From assembly GCF_000737785.1 (NCBI RefSeq), contig NZ_JPRO01000003.1, positions 1 through 64,000 on the forward strand: 64,000 nucleotides of DNA. The letters run 5' to 3'. A program made the translations under genes and the position numbers. Shown here piece by piece: positions 52,673 to 61,211 of this stretch. The first letter of the stretch is position 1. Each line of letters starts with the position of its first letter. The notes beneath the pieces were generated by a model. That model saw only the letters and a program-made list of their open reading frames with translations. It had not been told where the DNA came from and searched no databases. This stretch comes from Chryseobacterium luteum. GTDB lineage: Bacteria; Bacteroidota; Bacteroidia; Flavobacteriales; Weeksellaceae.

Positions 52673-54271
52673 TTATTTTTTTTGAAATTGAGAGGGAAGA
52701 TATAAGGTAAACCGTCCTGCTTTTACCACTTTATACTGTTCAGGATGATTTACGAATTTTAAAGGTACGAATTCTTTCGGGCTGAAAGGATAGTCGTTAC
52801 TTTCAATATAAATATAATCGTCCGGCGTTTTGCCCGCTTTTTTGATGATATAATACATATAATCCTTTAAGGGAAAATAATAATAGATCGGGGGGTTGGC
52901 ATCAAGAATATACAGATATCCTATCAGGTGATTGCTGGAATAAATAACATTGGGCTGATTCTGCAGGTAAGGGCGTAAATCTTCTATGTCTTTTTTCCTC
53001 TGTTTATCCAGGTACAGATCATATCCGTTTACCTTGACTTTTTCTGTCTGTTCTGTAAATATAAAGTCTTTCCAGCCTTTGGTATGAAGAGTGTCCGGAA
53101 ATGCAAAGATCATCAGGGACAAGGCTGCGAGATAACCCGACATCCACATCACATTCTTATACAATCTTATCAGGCATATAAAGATAAGGAGGAAATAATA
53201 ATATTTGTAGGCAGGAAGACGCAGGTGGAACCAGGTCTGGGAACCGAAAGCCAGGCAGTATGGGATGATTAAAATTAAAATAATCAGGTATTTATTCTCT
53301 CTGGATTCGGTTTTACTGGTCCAAAACCTTACGGCAAGCAGATGGGTGAAAAGAATAAAAGAAAAAATAAAATAGGAGTGTGAGAATATAAGCAGTCCTA
53401 AAGTAACAGCCCCGGTTACAGCTAATATTTTATCTAATGTTGTAACGGAGCTCTCAGAAAATTTTGCCCGCCATAACAGGAAAAATGCAATTGCTGAAGG
53501 TAAAACGGCATTTACAAAAAGATAAACACACCAAAGCACCATGAAGGTTTTGGAATGCTGCTTCTTATGAAAACCAAGATAATCTTTAAGAAATTTGAAC
53601 TGGTAAATAAAGTTGTCTAAGGTATCAAGGAATGTGAAATAGATCACTATTCCCAGTATAAATCCGGTCAAAAACCAAGTAATATTGGTTCTCCATCGTT
53701 TGAGATCACACAAAATAATAAAGGCAAAGATGGGAGCTATGATAATACTGTGGGAATTCCCGTTAAACAAAACAAACGATAAAACAAATCCTGCCAAAGT
53801 CTGAATGATCTGTTTTTTGGTAATCAGTGATATCAGTATCAGCGAAACGCCGGTGTTTATTAAAATGGTGTTTCCAATATACTGGTGAATAATGAGATTG
53901 TTGATAGCCCAGCTTTCAAACCCGATCAGAATACCTAAAAGGCTTAAAATAAAAATGTTGTTTTTTAAGTTAAAATATTTGAACACCGAGAAGCAAAACA
54001 GAAAATTACTCAGCACCAGTGCGGTGATAGAAATAATTCTGAAATGATAGATATTCGGGGTATAAAGAAACCTGAATATCCTGAAAAAATTGGTTCTGTC
54101 AAAACTTAAGCTTTCACCTTTGTTTTTGTAATACGATAAATAGTAGGCCTCATCATTAAAAATAAAGCCTTTGTCAAGATTGGCATAAGTAAGGTAACCC
54201 AGAAATACAGCCCCGGTTATCAATACAAAATAAATGAGTATCTGAACAGGATTTTGAAATAGTTTATTCAT
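52673..54271 (-). CDS. GT-C-like membrane glycosyltransferase
   Basis: A 532-residue inner-membrane protein with about 11 helices. After the first helix the external loop contains KGFIFNDEAYYLSYY; an Asp-Glu pair at this place is the catalytic signature of GT-C enzymes such as ArnT and protein mannosyltransferases. The C-terminal 130 residues form a soluble domain outside the membrane. It probably uses a polyprenyl-phosphate sugar, made by the GtrB-like gene at 56771, to modify the glycan outside. The assignment is from topology and the DE motif, not close homology. Confidence 0.68.
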   Translation of the reverse strand: MNKLFQNPVQILIYFVLITGAVFLGYLTYANLDKGFIFNDEAYYLSYYKNKGESLSFDRTNFFRIFRFLYTPNIYHFRIISITALVLSNFLFCFSVFKYFNLKNNIFILSLLGILIGFESWAINNLIIHQYIGNTILINTGVSLILISLITKKQIIQTLAGFVLSFVLFNGNSHSIIIAPIFAFIILCDLKRWRTNITWFLTGFILGIVIYFTFLDTLDNFIYQFKFLKDYLGFHKKQHSKTFMVLWCVYLFVNAVLPSAIAFFLLWRAKFSESSVTTLDKILAVTGAVTLGLLIFSHSYFIFSFILFTHLLAVRFWTSKTESRENKYLIILILIIPYCLAFGSQTWFHLRLPAYKYYYFLLIFICLIRLYKNVMWMSGYLAALSLMIFAFPDTLHTKGWKDFIFTEQTEKVKVNGYDLYLDKQRKKDIEDLRPYLQNQPNVIYSSNHLIGYLYILDANPPIYYYFPLKDYMYYIIKKAGKTPDDYIYIESNDYPFSPKEFVPLKFVNHPEQYKVVKAGRFTLYLPSQFQKK

Positions 54272-54277
54272 GTCCTA

Positions 54278-55063
54278 TTATTTTTTGCATTCAAAAATAA
54301 ATGCGGAAGCAATATTTTTACTCATTGGGTGATACTGTAAAATGACATCCAGAAATTTAATAGGGAAGGTAAGGCACATAACAATGATCAGTAAGATATT
54401 ATGCAGCGGTTTGATGCCGAAAGAAAACAGCATAACGATCCATTCCTGTAAAGGCCATAGCATTCCTCCCGTAGGGCTTATGGAGTGTATTTTAAGGTCT
54501 TTGAAGTCTTTGAACTGCACTTTGATCCCTTCATAGGTGAATCTTTGGAAATCATAAGGAGATGCGTGAAAAGCCTGCATAAAAGGAATTTCGCATAACA
54601 GCTCTCCGCCGGGTTTCAAAACCCTGTGGATTTCTGCAATTACGGCCTGCGGATCCGGAACGTGCTCCAAAACTGCAATATTGATAATCTGGTCAATGGA
54701 GTTGTCTTTAAAAGGCAGTCTGGTAATATCGCAAACGACATTCACCGGATTGTAAGGGATAAGATCAACGTTGATGATGTCCTCTCTCAGGTCCGTATAG
54801 CCGCTTCCAAGGTTCACTACAACCTTATCGGAATTTTTGGTTTTTTTCAGGACTCTTCTTAAGAAAAAATACCTTGAAGGGTATAGAGGGGCTATGATAT
54901 AAATGAGCAGCTCATATAACCATACATATTTTTTGAAAAATGTTTTTATCTTGTCCAGGGAATCGGAAACAATGTCTTCATCGAACTCAAGAAATACAAA
55001 TTTTCCGTTTTTGTATTCATACCTGGTTCCTTCAGCAATAATTGACTGTATTTTTTCTTTCAT
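54278..55063 (-). CDS. SAM-dependent methyltransferase (Methyltransf_11 type)
   Basis: A 261-residue protein. The SAM fold is clear: VVVNLGSGYTDLREDIINVDLIPY (motif I and acidic strand 2), VCDITRLPFKDNSIDQIINIAVLEHVPDP and EIHRVLKPGGELLCEIPF. A C-terminal hydrophobic stretch (HNILLIIVMCLTFPIKFLDV) and one near 55 may bind the membrane. It overlaps the upstream membrane protein gene by 4 bases. The target is probably a sugar or lipid-linked glycan. Confidence 0.84.
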   Translation of the reverse strand: MKEKIQSIIAEGTRYEYKNGKFVFLEFDEDIVSDSLDKIKTFFKKYVWLYELLIYIIAPLYPSRYFFLRRVLKKTKNSDKVVVNLGSGYTDLREDIINVDLIPYNPVNVVCDITRLPFKDNSIDQIINIAVLEHVPDPQAVIAEIHRVLKPGGELLCEIPFMQAFHASPYDFQRFTYEGIKVQFKDFKDLKIHSISPTGGMLWPLQEWIVMLFSFGIKPLHNILLIIVMCLTFPIKFLDVILQYHPMSKNIASAFIFECKK

Positions 55064-56604
55064 TTTGAATGTTTTTTTAATTTAATAGTTGTATAATTTT
55101 CTATAATATAAACTTCCTTATTATTAATATACTGATTCAAATTTTTATAATTTTCTTCAGAAATCAATAAAGGATAGCTGTCCATTTCATAGGGATTGGA
55201 ATTGTATAATGGATGCTGTTCTTTTATTAAAGGGAAATTGGTAATCCAGCCAAAGAACATTGTTTTGATCCCGGGTTTTTCAAAAGCCAGCCTGCTGTAC
55301 ATCAGCATATTACTTGTAGCATCAACAAGATAGATCTTGTTTTTTGGAAGCTGTTTTTCCAGGGTTCTTATATGATCCAAAGCCCTCAAAGCAAATTTTT
55401 TTGTCTGATTTACATCTTTCAGGGCCAATAAAAAGAAAAGGCCTGTAACGGATATATTTACTATAAAAAGAGAAGGACGTTCATCATCTTTGAAATTCTG
55501 TAGAAAGAAGAAAACGATACCGAAAAGCGTAGGGTAAAGGATTCTGTACTGTACATTATTTACATATTTCATGGTAATAACGATCAGGATAAAGTGCAGT
55601 AAAATGAAAAGAGCTACTTTATAGTTTCTGAAAACTAAAGCCAGAACGAGAAAAATACTGATTGCTATACAATATGAACCCGTATAACTGAAGCAGAACT
55701 TTAAAGCATCAATCACTGAAATAGATTTTTTATTCTCTTTTGAGAACTGTTTCATGACTTCGGTACTGAAATTTTCCGTAAAAATAAATTTCTCTGCCAG
55801 GGTGATGTCTTTTTCAGAAAGCCTGAGTTTCTCATTATTTTTTCTGTTGTCAAAATCAATATTGCTGTTGGCTGTTATGGATTGCCGGGCTTTATTAAAT
55901 TCATAATAATCTTTCCACTTCGCCTCCGAACCATATTGGTAATTGTGAAACAAATTTAAAAGGACCGTCAGAAACAGTCCGGCATAAACGATTTTATAAT
56001 CCCTGAATTTTTTAATGTTGAAAACAAAGACGGCAAAAAATATAAAATAGGTAAATAAAAACATTTCAAATCTTATGGCGGAAGATAAAGCCATTAAAAG
56101 AACAGAAAAAAACAGGAGTTTTTTGGCTCCGTTTTTATAACCGTAATATTGTAAAATCACGGCAGAAACAGCCAGGAACCCGGTGATGTAACTAAACTGC
56201 AGCCTGGATAAAAAGTATATTAAAAGAATATTAAAAAGGGTAAGGGTAAGCCTCTTTATTCCTGTTTCATATCTCAAAATACAGTAAAGATTACTGAAAA
56301 AGGACAGCAAAAATGCTGTTATCATGAATAAAGCATACCATTCTGTATCGTGAAAGTTTCTGTACAGGAAACTTAATAAATAGCCAATCACATTGTTTTC
56401 ATAAACAAGATGGAAATCCGGGCTGCCTGTAAAATATCCACTGGCAATTGAACGAAGCCAGATATCATCGTTCTGCTCATAAACCACCGGAAAAAAAGCA
56501 AAGTATCCCGATACACAGAGAATGCTTATGATAAGACAGGTTATCCATGATGATGAAATCCGGATAACAGCTGAATCGTTAAAAGTGTTTTTCTTTGGCA
56601 ACAT
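55060..56604 (-). CDS. GT-C-like membrane protein
   Basis: A 514-residue inner-membrane protein with about 11 helices. The first external loop has VVYEQNDDIWLRSIASGY; acidic NDD at this site is typical for GT-C-type glycosyltransferases and some polymerases. The C-terminal third is a soluble domain. It lies between a methyltransferase (4-base overlap) and the 54-residue ORF (5 bases). Together with the GtrB-like gene it forms a plausible periplasmic sugar-transfer unit. A polymerase (Wzy) role is an alternative. Confidence 0.62.
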   Translation of the reverse strand: MLPKKNTFNDSAVIRISSSWITCLIISILCVSGYFAFFPVVYEQNDDIWLRSIASGYFTGSPDFHLVYENNVIGYLLSFLYRNFHDTEWYALFMITAFLLSFFSNLYCILRYETGIKRLTLTLFNILLIYFLSRLQFSYITGFLAVSAVILQYYGYKNGAKKLLFFSVLLMALSSAIRFEMFLFTYFIFFAVFVFNIKKFRDYKIVYAGLFLTVLLNLFHNYQYGSEAKWKDYYEFNKARQSITANSNIDFDNRKNNEKLRLSEKDITLAEKFIFTENFSTEVMKQFSKENKKSISVIDALKFCFSYTGSYCIAISIFLVLALVFRNYKVALFILLHFILIVITMKYVNNVQYRILYPTLFGIVFFFLQNFKDDERPSLFIVNISVTGLFFLLALKDVNQTKKFALRALDHIRTLEKQLPKNKIYLVDATSNMLMYSRLAFEKPGIKTMFFGWITNFPLIKEQHPLYNSNPYEMDSYPLLISEENYKNLNQYINNKEVYIIENYTTIKLKKHSK

Positions 56605-56609
56605 TGGGG

Positions 56610-56774
56610 TTACAAATAGGTATTGTATAATTTTGGAAGGTATTCTTCAGCAGCTGGCCGCAAAAGATGGATTTCTTTCATTTCGGGAGAATCAGAACCT
56701 CCTGAAGCGTATGAAATTATATTTTCCGCACCGACAGATCTTAATGCCTTTGAAATTCCCATTCCCGTCATCAT
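56610..56774 (-). CDS. 54-residue small protein, coupled to the GtrB-like gene
   Basis: An ORF of 54 residues. Its ATG overlaps the stop of the GtrB-like gene by 4 bases (ATGA), and it ends 5 bases before the ATG of the membrane protein gene, so it fills the gap exactly. The product runs MMTGMGISKALRSVGAENII and then ASGGSDSPEMKEIHLLRP to a C-terminal EEYLPKLYNTYL. It is soluble and not GtrA-like, as it has no membrane helix. I do not recognise it. It could be a real small protein or the C-terminal stump of a lost enzyme. Confidence 0.6.
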   Translation of the reverse strand: MMTGMGISKALRSVGAENIISYASGGSDSPEMKEIHLLRPAAEEYLPKLYNTYL

Positions 56775-57697
56775 ATGTTGACCGTTTTTTCAATAATGGT
56801 ATAAGGCCTGTTTCTCACCTCATTATAAATTCTGTAAATATATTCTCCAATAATTCCTAAGCTGATCAGCAAAATAGAATTGAAGAAAAGAATAATAATG
56901 ATAATAGTGGTATAACCGGCTACTTCAATCTCATTTGTAAAATATCTTATAATGGTAAAAAGACTGAATAGTATAGAGATCAGCAAACCAATATTTCCGA
57001 GTATGCTGATGATCTGAAGGGGAAGGGATGAAAAGGAAAAAATTCCGTCTTTCGCAATTTTGATAAGCTTTTTTAAAGAATATCCGGATTCACCCTCTAT
57101 TCTTCCGCTTCTGTCATATTCCAGGCCGATCTGTTTAAAGCCTACCCATGCTCTTATGCCTCTCAGATAAGGATTCTGCTCATTAAGGGTCAGCATTTTA
57201 TCTTTTACATTCTTTGTCATGACACAGAAATCCCCGGAATCTAAAGGTATTTTTGTTTCACTTATAGTATCAAGCAATCTGTAAAATCCGGTATAGGCCA
57301 GTTTTTTCAGCCTGCTTTCTTTTCTTTTTCTCCGGATTCCATAGGCAACTTCATAGCCCGAATCAAGCTGCTCAAAAAAGCGGGGAAGCAGGGAAGGTGG
57401 ATCCTGTAAATCATCATCAATAATCGCAATATAATCACCGGTGGCATAATGCAAACCTGTTTTTACAGCGATCTGGTGTCCGAAATTTCTTGAAAGTTTA
57501 ATTCCTTTGATATAAGGATATATCTTCGCAAGGTCCTGCACCACCTCGAAGCTGTTGTCCGGGCTTCCGTCCTCTACCAGAACGACTTCCAGATCCCAGC
57601 CGGATTCCTTTTTCTGATTGTCAACGGCTTCTAGGGTTTTGTGAAGGAATTTGGCCGAGCGATAAACCGGTATTATAAGGGTTATTTTTCGATTCAT
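56771..57697 (-). CDS. Polyprenyl-phosphate glycosyltransferase (GtrB/ArnC-like)
   Basis: A 308-residue GT2 enzyme with two C-terminal membrane helices, as in GtrB, ArnC and DPM synthase. Motifs: ITLIIPVYRSAKFL, VVLVEDGSPDNS, LSRNFGHQIAVKTGL, AIIDDDLQDPPSLLP and the GYSLKKLIKIAKDGIFSFSSLPLQ amphipathic region before the membrane part. The enzyme moves a sugar from its nucleotide form to undecaprenyl phosphate. This makes a donor for periplasmic GT-C enzymes such as those at 55060 and 52673. No GtrA flippase is seen in the window. Confidence 0.88.
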   Translation of the reverse strand: MNRKITLIIPVYRSAKFLHKTLEAVDNQKKESGWDLEVVLVEDGSPDNSFEVVQDLAKIYPYIKGIKLSRNFGHQIAVKTGLHYATGDYIAIIDDDLQDPPSLLPRFFEQLDSGYEVAYGIRRKRKESRLKKLAYTGFYRLLDTISETKIPLDSGDFCVMTKNVKDKMLTLNEQNPYLRGIRAWVGFKQIGLEYDRSGRIEGESGYSLKKLIKIAKDGIFSFSSLPLQIISILGNIGLLISILFSLFTIIRYFTNEIEVAGYTTIIIIILFFNSILLISLGIIGEYIYRIYNEVRNRPYTIIEKTVNI

Positions 57698-57731
57698 TGT
57701 GTTTAATAAAGTTTAAAAATACACAAAATAA

Positions 57732-58652
57732 TTATATTTTTAAAAACGCAGGTCCTTCCTGGCTTACCTCTGCTCTTATTTTACTAAGAATATGGGACTC
57801 ACCGGATATCTTTTTATATTTCCCCATCAGCTGTTTTGAAATACCTAATTTACCTGACGCTGAATTTTTAATTATACTTTGTATCAATGCTTTTTTTTCT
57901 GATTTCAGTGCATACGGAAGATTGGGATTCATGATCTTGGTTTCGATGGTAAGATCACTATACCGGGTGTAATCTACTTTATCTAGAGACTGTTTGCCGT
58001 CGTGTACCACTTTGCTGCCGGGGACGAGAATGATTTTCTTTTTATGGAAATGAAGCCTGTTGACATATTCGTTATCCTCGCCGTAATGAAAAAAATAAGG
58101 ATTGAAGCCGCCTACAGTTTCTATTGTTTTTTTAGGCAGCAGCCAATGGGCGGCATTGACAAAATTAATTTCATAATAAGGCTTCAGGGTCTGAAAATAC
58201 AGATCAGAAATCAGTCTTGTTTTTTCGTAATTATGCGCAATGTATTTATCTAAAAACAGATCAAGCCTCTTTTCGGTCCCGTCTACATGGATAGGGCTTA
58301 TGATGCCTATTTCTTCTTTATTGGGATGGGAATGGTAAACTTCCAGCAGCTTTTTCATGCTGTCTTCATACAGCCATGCGTCCTGATTCATCAGATAAAA
58401 AAAATCCGCTCCTTGTCTGTATGCTGTTTCTATCCCGATATTATTAGCTTTTCCAAATCCGAGATTCTGCTCAGACTGTATAAAATGAACCTCAGGGAAA
58501 TGGGTTTTTATATATTCCTGCGAGCCGTCCGAAGAGCCGTTGTCTATCACAATACACTGTACCGGAACCGATGAATGCTTTAAACTGGTAAAACATCTCT
58601 CGGCCCATTTCATGGCATTGTAGGTAACAATAATAACGTGGATACTGAACAT
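57732..58652 (-). CDS. Glycosyltransferase family 2, rhamnosyltransferase-like
   Basis: A 306-residue GT-A enzyme with SIHVIIVTYNAMKWAERC, IVIDNGSSDGS, SEQNLGFGKANNIGIE and YLMNQDAWLYE. The NLGFGxANNxG block is typical for WbbL-like rhamnosyltransferases. HYGEDNEYVNRL is the likely base region. Rhamnose transfer is a family-level guess. It follows the short SDR gene by 9 bases and precedes the GtrB-like gene by 34. Confidence 0.86.
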   Translation of the reverse strand: MFSIHVIIVTYNAMKWAERCFTSLKHSSVPVQCIVIDNGSSDGSQEYIKTHFPEVHFIQSEQNLGFGKANNIGIETAYRQGADFFYLMNQDAWLYEDSMKKLLEVYHSHPNKEEIGIISPIHVDGTEKRLDLFLDKYIAHNYEKTRLISDLYFQTLKPYYEINFVNAAHWLLPKKTIETVGGFNPYFFHYGEDNEYVNRLHFHKKKIILVPGSKVVHDGKQSLDKVDYTRYSDLTIETKIMNPNLPYALKSEKKALIQSIIKNSASGKLGISKQLMGKYKKISGESHILSKIRAEVSQEGPAFLKI

Positions 58653-58661
58653 ACCGGGTTT

Positions 58662-59330
58662 TTAAATATACTTTCGGGTTATAGATTCCAGATACGCCTC
58701 AGGATTTATTCCCGAAAAGAACGCTTCCGTATCTTCATCAAAATTGACTTTATAAAAATCACCTTCATCAATCTCTGAATAGCAGGCTGTGTCTCCGGTT
58801 TCTTTCTCTATGGCACCGATAATCTCTTTCAGATCATAATAATAAGGGAAGGCGAAACTGAGCGTCTTATTATTCAGTCCCAAACAGTGGGAGTCTAAAA
58901 ATTTTGAAATATCTTCAATATCTACAAGCAGCCTTCTTGCTTTAAGGTGCAGGGAGAATTCTTTTTTCGCTGCAATCTGTGCCTTCAGAAAATTGAAAAG
59001 CGTATTCGGATTTCCTCCTTTGCCTACAATATTTCCTATTCTTAAAATAAGAAAACTGCCGGCATTGCTTTCAATATAGTTTTCGACGGACTTTTTGTGA
59101 ATTACATAAGGACTTTCCTGTTTGGACTGGTCGTAAATGCTTAATGTAGAAAAATAGATCAGTTTTTTATCTTTATTTTCTTCATGTACGGCCTTTAAAA
59201 GGGAAAGTTCTCTTTCAAATTCTGCGTCTCTGGTTTCCAGGGAGTTTGAAACCCCGGAAGCAAAGAAGATCGTGTCATTTCTGTCATAAGATTTTACAGC
59301 GTTGGCTATAATACCATTTCCGATAATCAT
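58662..59330 (-). CDS. Short NAD-dependent epimerase/dehydratase-like protein
   Basis: About 222 residues from the ATG at 59330, which places the nucleotide loop IIGNGIIANAV directly at the N-terminus; an upstream ATG at 59372 adds 14 residues. The SDR active site is LIYFSTLSIYDQSK ... PYVIHKK, with Ser/Thr and Y-x3-K. LILRIGNIVGKGG and LLVDIEDISKFL fit extended SDRs of sugar metabolism. It is much shorter than usual (over 300), with a reduced N-terminal half, so it may be a special reductase rather than a full epimerase. Confidence 0.75.
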   Translation of the reverse strand: MIIGNGIIANAVKSYDRNDTIFFASGVSNSLETRDAEFERELSLLKAVHEENKDKKLIYFSTLSIYDQSKQESPYVIHKKSVENYIESNAGSFLILRIGNIVGKGGNPNTLFNFLKAQIAAKKEFSLHLKARRLLVDIEDISKFLDSHCLGLNNKTLSFAFPYYYDLKEIIGAIEKETGDTACYSEIDEGDFYKVNFDEDTEAFFSGINPEAYLESITRKYI

Positions 59331-59406
59331 ACGTTGGTTTTTTTCATTAGTTGTGTTATATATAAGGAACAAAATTTCATGTCATGTCTTGTGAATCAGC
59401 GGTTTT

Positions 59407-60333
59407 TTATTTTAAAAAATCAAATATATGAAAATAGTATTTCATTTTTATTTGGGTTATAAAACGATCAGGAAAAGAGAGCTTTTCAAGATAGTCCCTG
59501 TATTTTTTGTGGCAGTAATGAATGTAATCTAAAGTCAGATCAGCATTTAAATTTAATCCGGAAACTGCTTTTTTCACAAAAGGAAATCTTTTGAATGCTA
59601 TAAAAAGATCTTCACGGCTCAGCGGTTTTTCATCTTCAGCAGAGAACTTTGTGAAGGTATTAAACCCGATATTCTGTTTGGGATGAATTCTGTATTCCCC
59701 CAGGACCGAATTCTCGATCCAGACCGAATTTGTATCACTGGCAAGGAGGAGCAGTTCATAATCGTGAATGATTGTTTCATTGAGTCTTTTCAAAGGTAAA
59801 TGCTGTTTGAGAAAGATATTCCGGACGGCCATGCCCATTCCCGGGAATACATTCCCCTGATACAGTAAGCGCTTAACGATTTCCTGCGAATTTTTAAAAT
59901 GTTCAGGATTAAAATGTTCAATATCCCAATAGGTGAGGTCCTTCCGGCTGTCCAGAGATTCACCGAAAAGTTTAGTGTTGTGGCATACGGCATTCATGTC
60001 CGGATGTTTTTCGAAGATCCCGGTGATCACTTCAGTTTTATTGTTGTACCAACGGTCGTCCTGATCGCATAGCAGTACAATATCACCGGTGCATAAGCTC
60101 AGTGCTTTTTCAAAATTCCGCACATATCCCAGATTTTCAGTGTTTTGATTCACCTTAATGATCTCCGGGTACTGTTCTGCATAATGGGAAAGTATCTTTA
60201 ATGTGCCGTCTGTAGAGCTGTCGTCACAGATGATGATCTCAGAAACCGGCAGAGTCTGGCTCAGAATACTGTCCAGCTGTTCGGCAATATAAGCTTCGCC
60301 ATTATAGGTGCATAGTGCTACAGATGAGGTCAT
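59407..60333 (-). CDS. Glycosyltransferase family 2 (RgpB-like)
   Basis: A 308-residue GT-A enzyme with SSVALCTYNGEAYIAEQLDS, IICDDSSTDGT, NTENLGYVRNFEKAL and LLCDQDDRWYNNK. The 'LCDQDDxW' block is typical of the rhamnan-type GT2 subgroup that includes RgpB. HDYELLLLAS is the likely base region. It is separated from the next gene by 76 bases, so a weak internal promoter is possible, but none was identified. Confidence 0.87.
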   Translation of the reverse strand: MTSSVALCTYNGEAYIAEQLDSILSQTLPVSEIIICDDSSTDGTLKILSHYAEQYPEIIKVNQNTENLGYVRNFEKALSLCTGDIVLLCDQDDRWYNNKTEVITGIFEKHPDMNAVCHNTKLFGESLDSRKDLTYWDIEHFNPEHFKNSQEIVKRLLYQGNVFPGMGMAVRNIFLKQHLPLKRLNETIIHDYELLLLASDTNSVWIENSVLGEYRIHPKQNIGFNTFTKFSAEDEKPLSREDLFIAFKRFPFVKKAVSGLNLNADLTLDYIHYCHKKYRDYLEKLSFPDRFITQIKMKYYFHIFDFLK

Positions 60334-60347
60334 AATATATAAATTTC

Positions 60348-61211
60348 TCAGTTTTTTTTCTGAAAAAGGCTGTAATAATATCTTTTCAGGGCAAGGTATC
60401 CGGAAACTACCCTGCCTCCGGTTGCTTTATTAAATTCGTACTTCAATTGTGAAAGCTGAGTCATTTGAAAATTGATCATATGATAGGCAAGCCTGTCGTG
60501 AAGATCTTCTCCATACAGTTTCTTTACTATGGGAAGCAGACCTGTTCTTTGGCGCAGGACTTTGTAGGGATCGGAGGATAAGCTTTTTTTATCATCTTCT
60601 TTCCGGTAATGGGCCAGCGGTTCATCAATCAGAAGAACTTCGGGATTATTTTTCGTGATATACATCCACATCAGCCAGTCTTCGTTAATGCTTAGAGAAG
60701 TGTCAAATGTAAATCCTTCAAGAAGTTCCCTGGAAATTAAAGCACAGTGTATAGGAATCGTAAATTGAAGATTCCACCCGAATACAATATTTTCAAATGT
60801 TGCAAAATCTTTTTCAATACGGTTATAGCCGGGATAATGAATGTTATTTTTATACATCGTGAACTGGCTTATAATCAGAGGATAATCTTTGTCGTGGGCG
60901 AGACTTTTTGTAAACTTTTGACGATCTATGATATCGTCAGCATCCAGAAACTGTATATAGCCTCCGGAAGCTTTTTCAAGCCCGGCATTCCTCGCAGAAG
61001 ATATCCCTCCATTTTCTTTATATACATAATGAAATCGGGGATCTTTATCGGTCCAGTTTTTTGCTGAAGCCTCTGTATTGTCGGTAGAGCCGTCATTGAC
61101 GATAATACATTCCCAGTTCATATAGGATTGCTCTGATACGGACAGCAGGCATTCATCAAGATAAGGCCCTTGATTATAGCATGGTACTATGATGGATATT
61201 TTTGGAGACAT
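60348..61211 (-). CDS. Glycosyltransferase family 2
   Basis: A 287-residue GT-A enzyme: KISIIVPCYNQGPYLDECL, CIIVNDGSTDNTE, KENGGISSARNAGLEKA, QFLDADDIIDRQK, then INEDWLMWMYI as the likely base region. The first 25 bases overlap the end of the upstream GT2 gene, which indicates tight coupling. It is the only copy of this exact type in the window. Substrate is unknown. Confidence 0.88.
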   Translation of the reverse strand: MSPKISIIVPCYNQGPYLDECLLSVSEQSYMNWECIIVNDGSTDNTEASAKNWTDKDPRFHYVYKENGGISSARNAGLEKASGGYIQFLDADDIIDRQKFTKSLAHDKDYPLIISQFTMYKNNIHYPGYNRIEKDFATFENIVFGWNLQFTIPIHCALISRELLEGFTFDTSLSINEDWLMWMYITKNNPEVLLIDEPLAHYRKEDDKKSLSSDPYKVLRQRTGLLPIVKKLYGEDLHDRLAYHMINFQMTQLSQLKYEFNKATGGRVVSGYLALKRYYYSLFQKKN

